From Dysosmobacter sp. (GTDB lineage Bacteria; Bacillota; Clostridia; Oscillospirales; Oscillospiraceae), in NCBI GenBank assembly GCA_022778785.1, contig JALFSO010000113.1, positions 1 through 40,180 on the forward strand: a stretch of 40,180 nucleotides of DNA, in the 5' to 3' direction. This document shows positions 40,014-40,180 of the stretch, in pieces; position 1 is the stretch's first letter; the number at the start of each line of letters is the position of its first letter. Position numbers and translations under genes: made by a program. The notes under the pieces were generated by a model. That model was not told the origin of the DNA. It did not search any database and was given only the letters and a program-made list of their open reading frames with translations.

Positions 40014-40040
40014 AGAGGAGGGGGCAGCGCCCCCTCCTCT
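40014..40040 (-). terminator. GC-rich terminator facing the minus strand
   Basis: A perfect 12-bp stem (40014-40025 with 40029-40040, loop AGC) that continues as TTATCTTTC on the minus strand. It would end a transcript entering from beyond the right edge. Confidence 0.65.
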
Positions 40041-40094
40041 CAGCTTGTCGAAAAACCCTGCCTGAAGGAAAAGAGTCCTTTTTTGCAGGGGGAG

Positions 40095-40120
40095 TACGAG
40101 GGGGCGGGAGCCCCCTCGTA
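40095..40120. repeat. Second GC-rich hairpin at the right edge
   Basis: TACGAGGGGGC pairs with GCCCCCTCGTA around GGGA. Together with CCCTGC/GCAGGG (about 40056-40090) and the preceding terminator, the last 170 nt of the window is a chain of G-run/C-run hairpins with no credible gene. Confidence 0.6.
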
Positions 40121-40180
40121 TTGGATCGAATGCCTGCAAAAAGCCTGTGCCAGCAGGCGTTTGCGCCGCGCAGCGGCAGC

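Noticed and set aside
39843-40139. N-terminal extension of Tex by about 99 residues
   Set aside because: The extra part spans a palindrome, a promoter and GC-rich hairpins, and the shorter start has a ribosome site and matches the normal Tex N-terminus.

Overview
The window is GC-rich and gene-dense, with strong AGGAGG-type ribosome binding sites, sigma-A-like promoters, GC-rich intrinsic terminators, lipoproteins whose lipobox is followed by Ser/Ala/Gly linkers, an ECF-transporter S component, a DUF3842 protein and a lysine (L-box) riboswitch. Together these suggest a chromosomal segment of a high-GC gut Clostridia member, most like Oscillospiraceae (Oscillibacter/Flavonifractor-type). That placement is inferred from style and gene content, not from a marker gene. 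I saw no rRNA, tRNA, transposase, phage gene or CRISPR array.

Layout. 1-2.6 kb: the tail of an unrecognised gene, a P-loop (uridine kinase-like) protein translationally coupled to a DUF3842 protein, and an ECF S component behind a folded leader that can pair with its own ribosome binding site. 2.6-5.2 kb (minus): a metal-efflux operon, with an ArsR/SmtB regulator, a free-standing HMA metallochaperone and a Zn/Cd-type P1B ATPase, driven by a near-consensus promoter overlapped by an inverted-repeat operator. 5.3-8.5 kb: a hotdog thioesterase carrying a 27-nt start-codon duplication, a DAACS-family symporter with altered ion/substrate motifs, a HAD phosphatase and a ThpR-type RNA phosphodiesterase. 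8.5-13.4 kb: an overlapping operon joining a class-III (iron/haem/cobalamin-type) ABC importer to two siroheme/corrinoid branch enzymes. 13.4-16.5 kb: a lysine riboswitch and terminator preceding a complete polar amino-acid ABC importer, which is therefore predicted to import lysine. 16.5-17 kb: no protein gene, but a likely ~300-nt structured RNA on the minus strand.

17-29.9 kb is a divergent nucleoside/base salvage region. The minus operon encodes adenosine deaminase, a nicotinamidase-like hydrolase, a nucleoside phosphorylase, a flavodoxin-fold reductase, a DMT exporter, a Nudix hydrolase and a FliB-like Cys-rich protein. The plus operon encodes a BMP-family lipoprotein, a double ATPase, two permeases and two different nucleoside hydrolases. 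Import, hydrolysis or phosphorolysis, and deamination of nucleosides are thus encoded back to back.

30-40 kb: sigma-54 (rpoN), recQ, an alpha/beta esterase divergent from a small lipoprotein, a condensation-like acyltransferase with a zinc-ribbon membrane protein, a patch of AT-rich inverted repeats, a HExxHH minimal metallopeptidase, tex, and a cluster of GC-rich hairpins at the right edge. The least explained items are the minus-strand RNA near 16.6-16.9 kb, the esterase/lipoprotein/acyltransferase/zinc-ribbon module, the ABC-siroheme operon, and the ECF leader.
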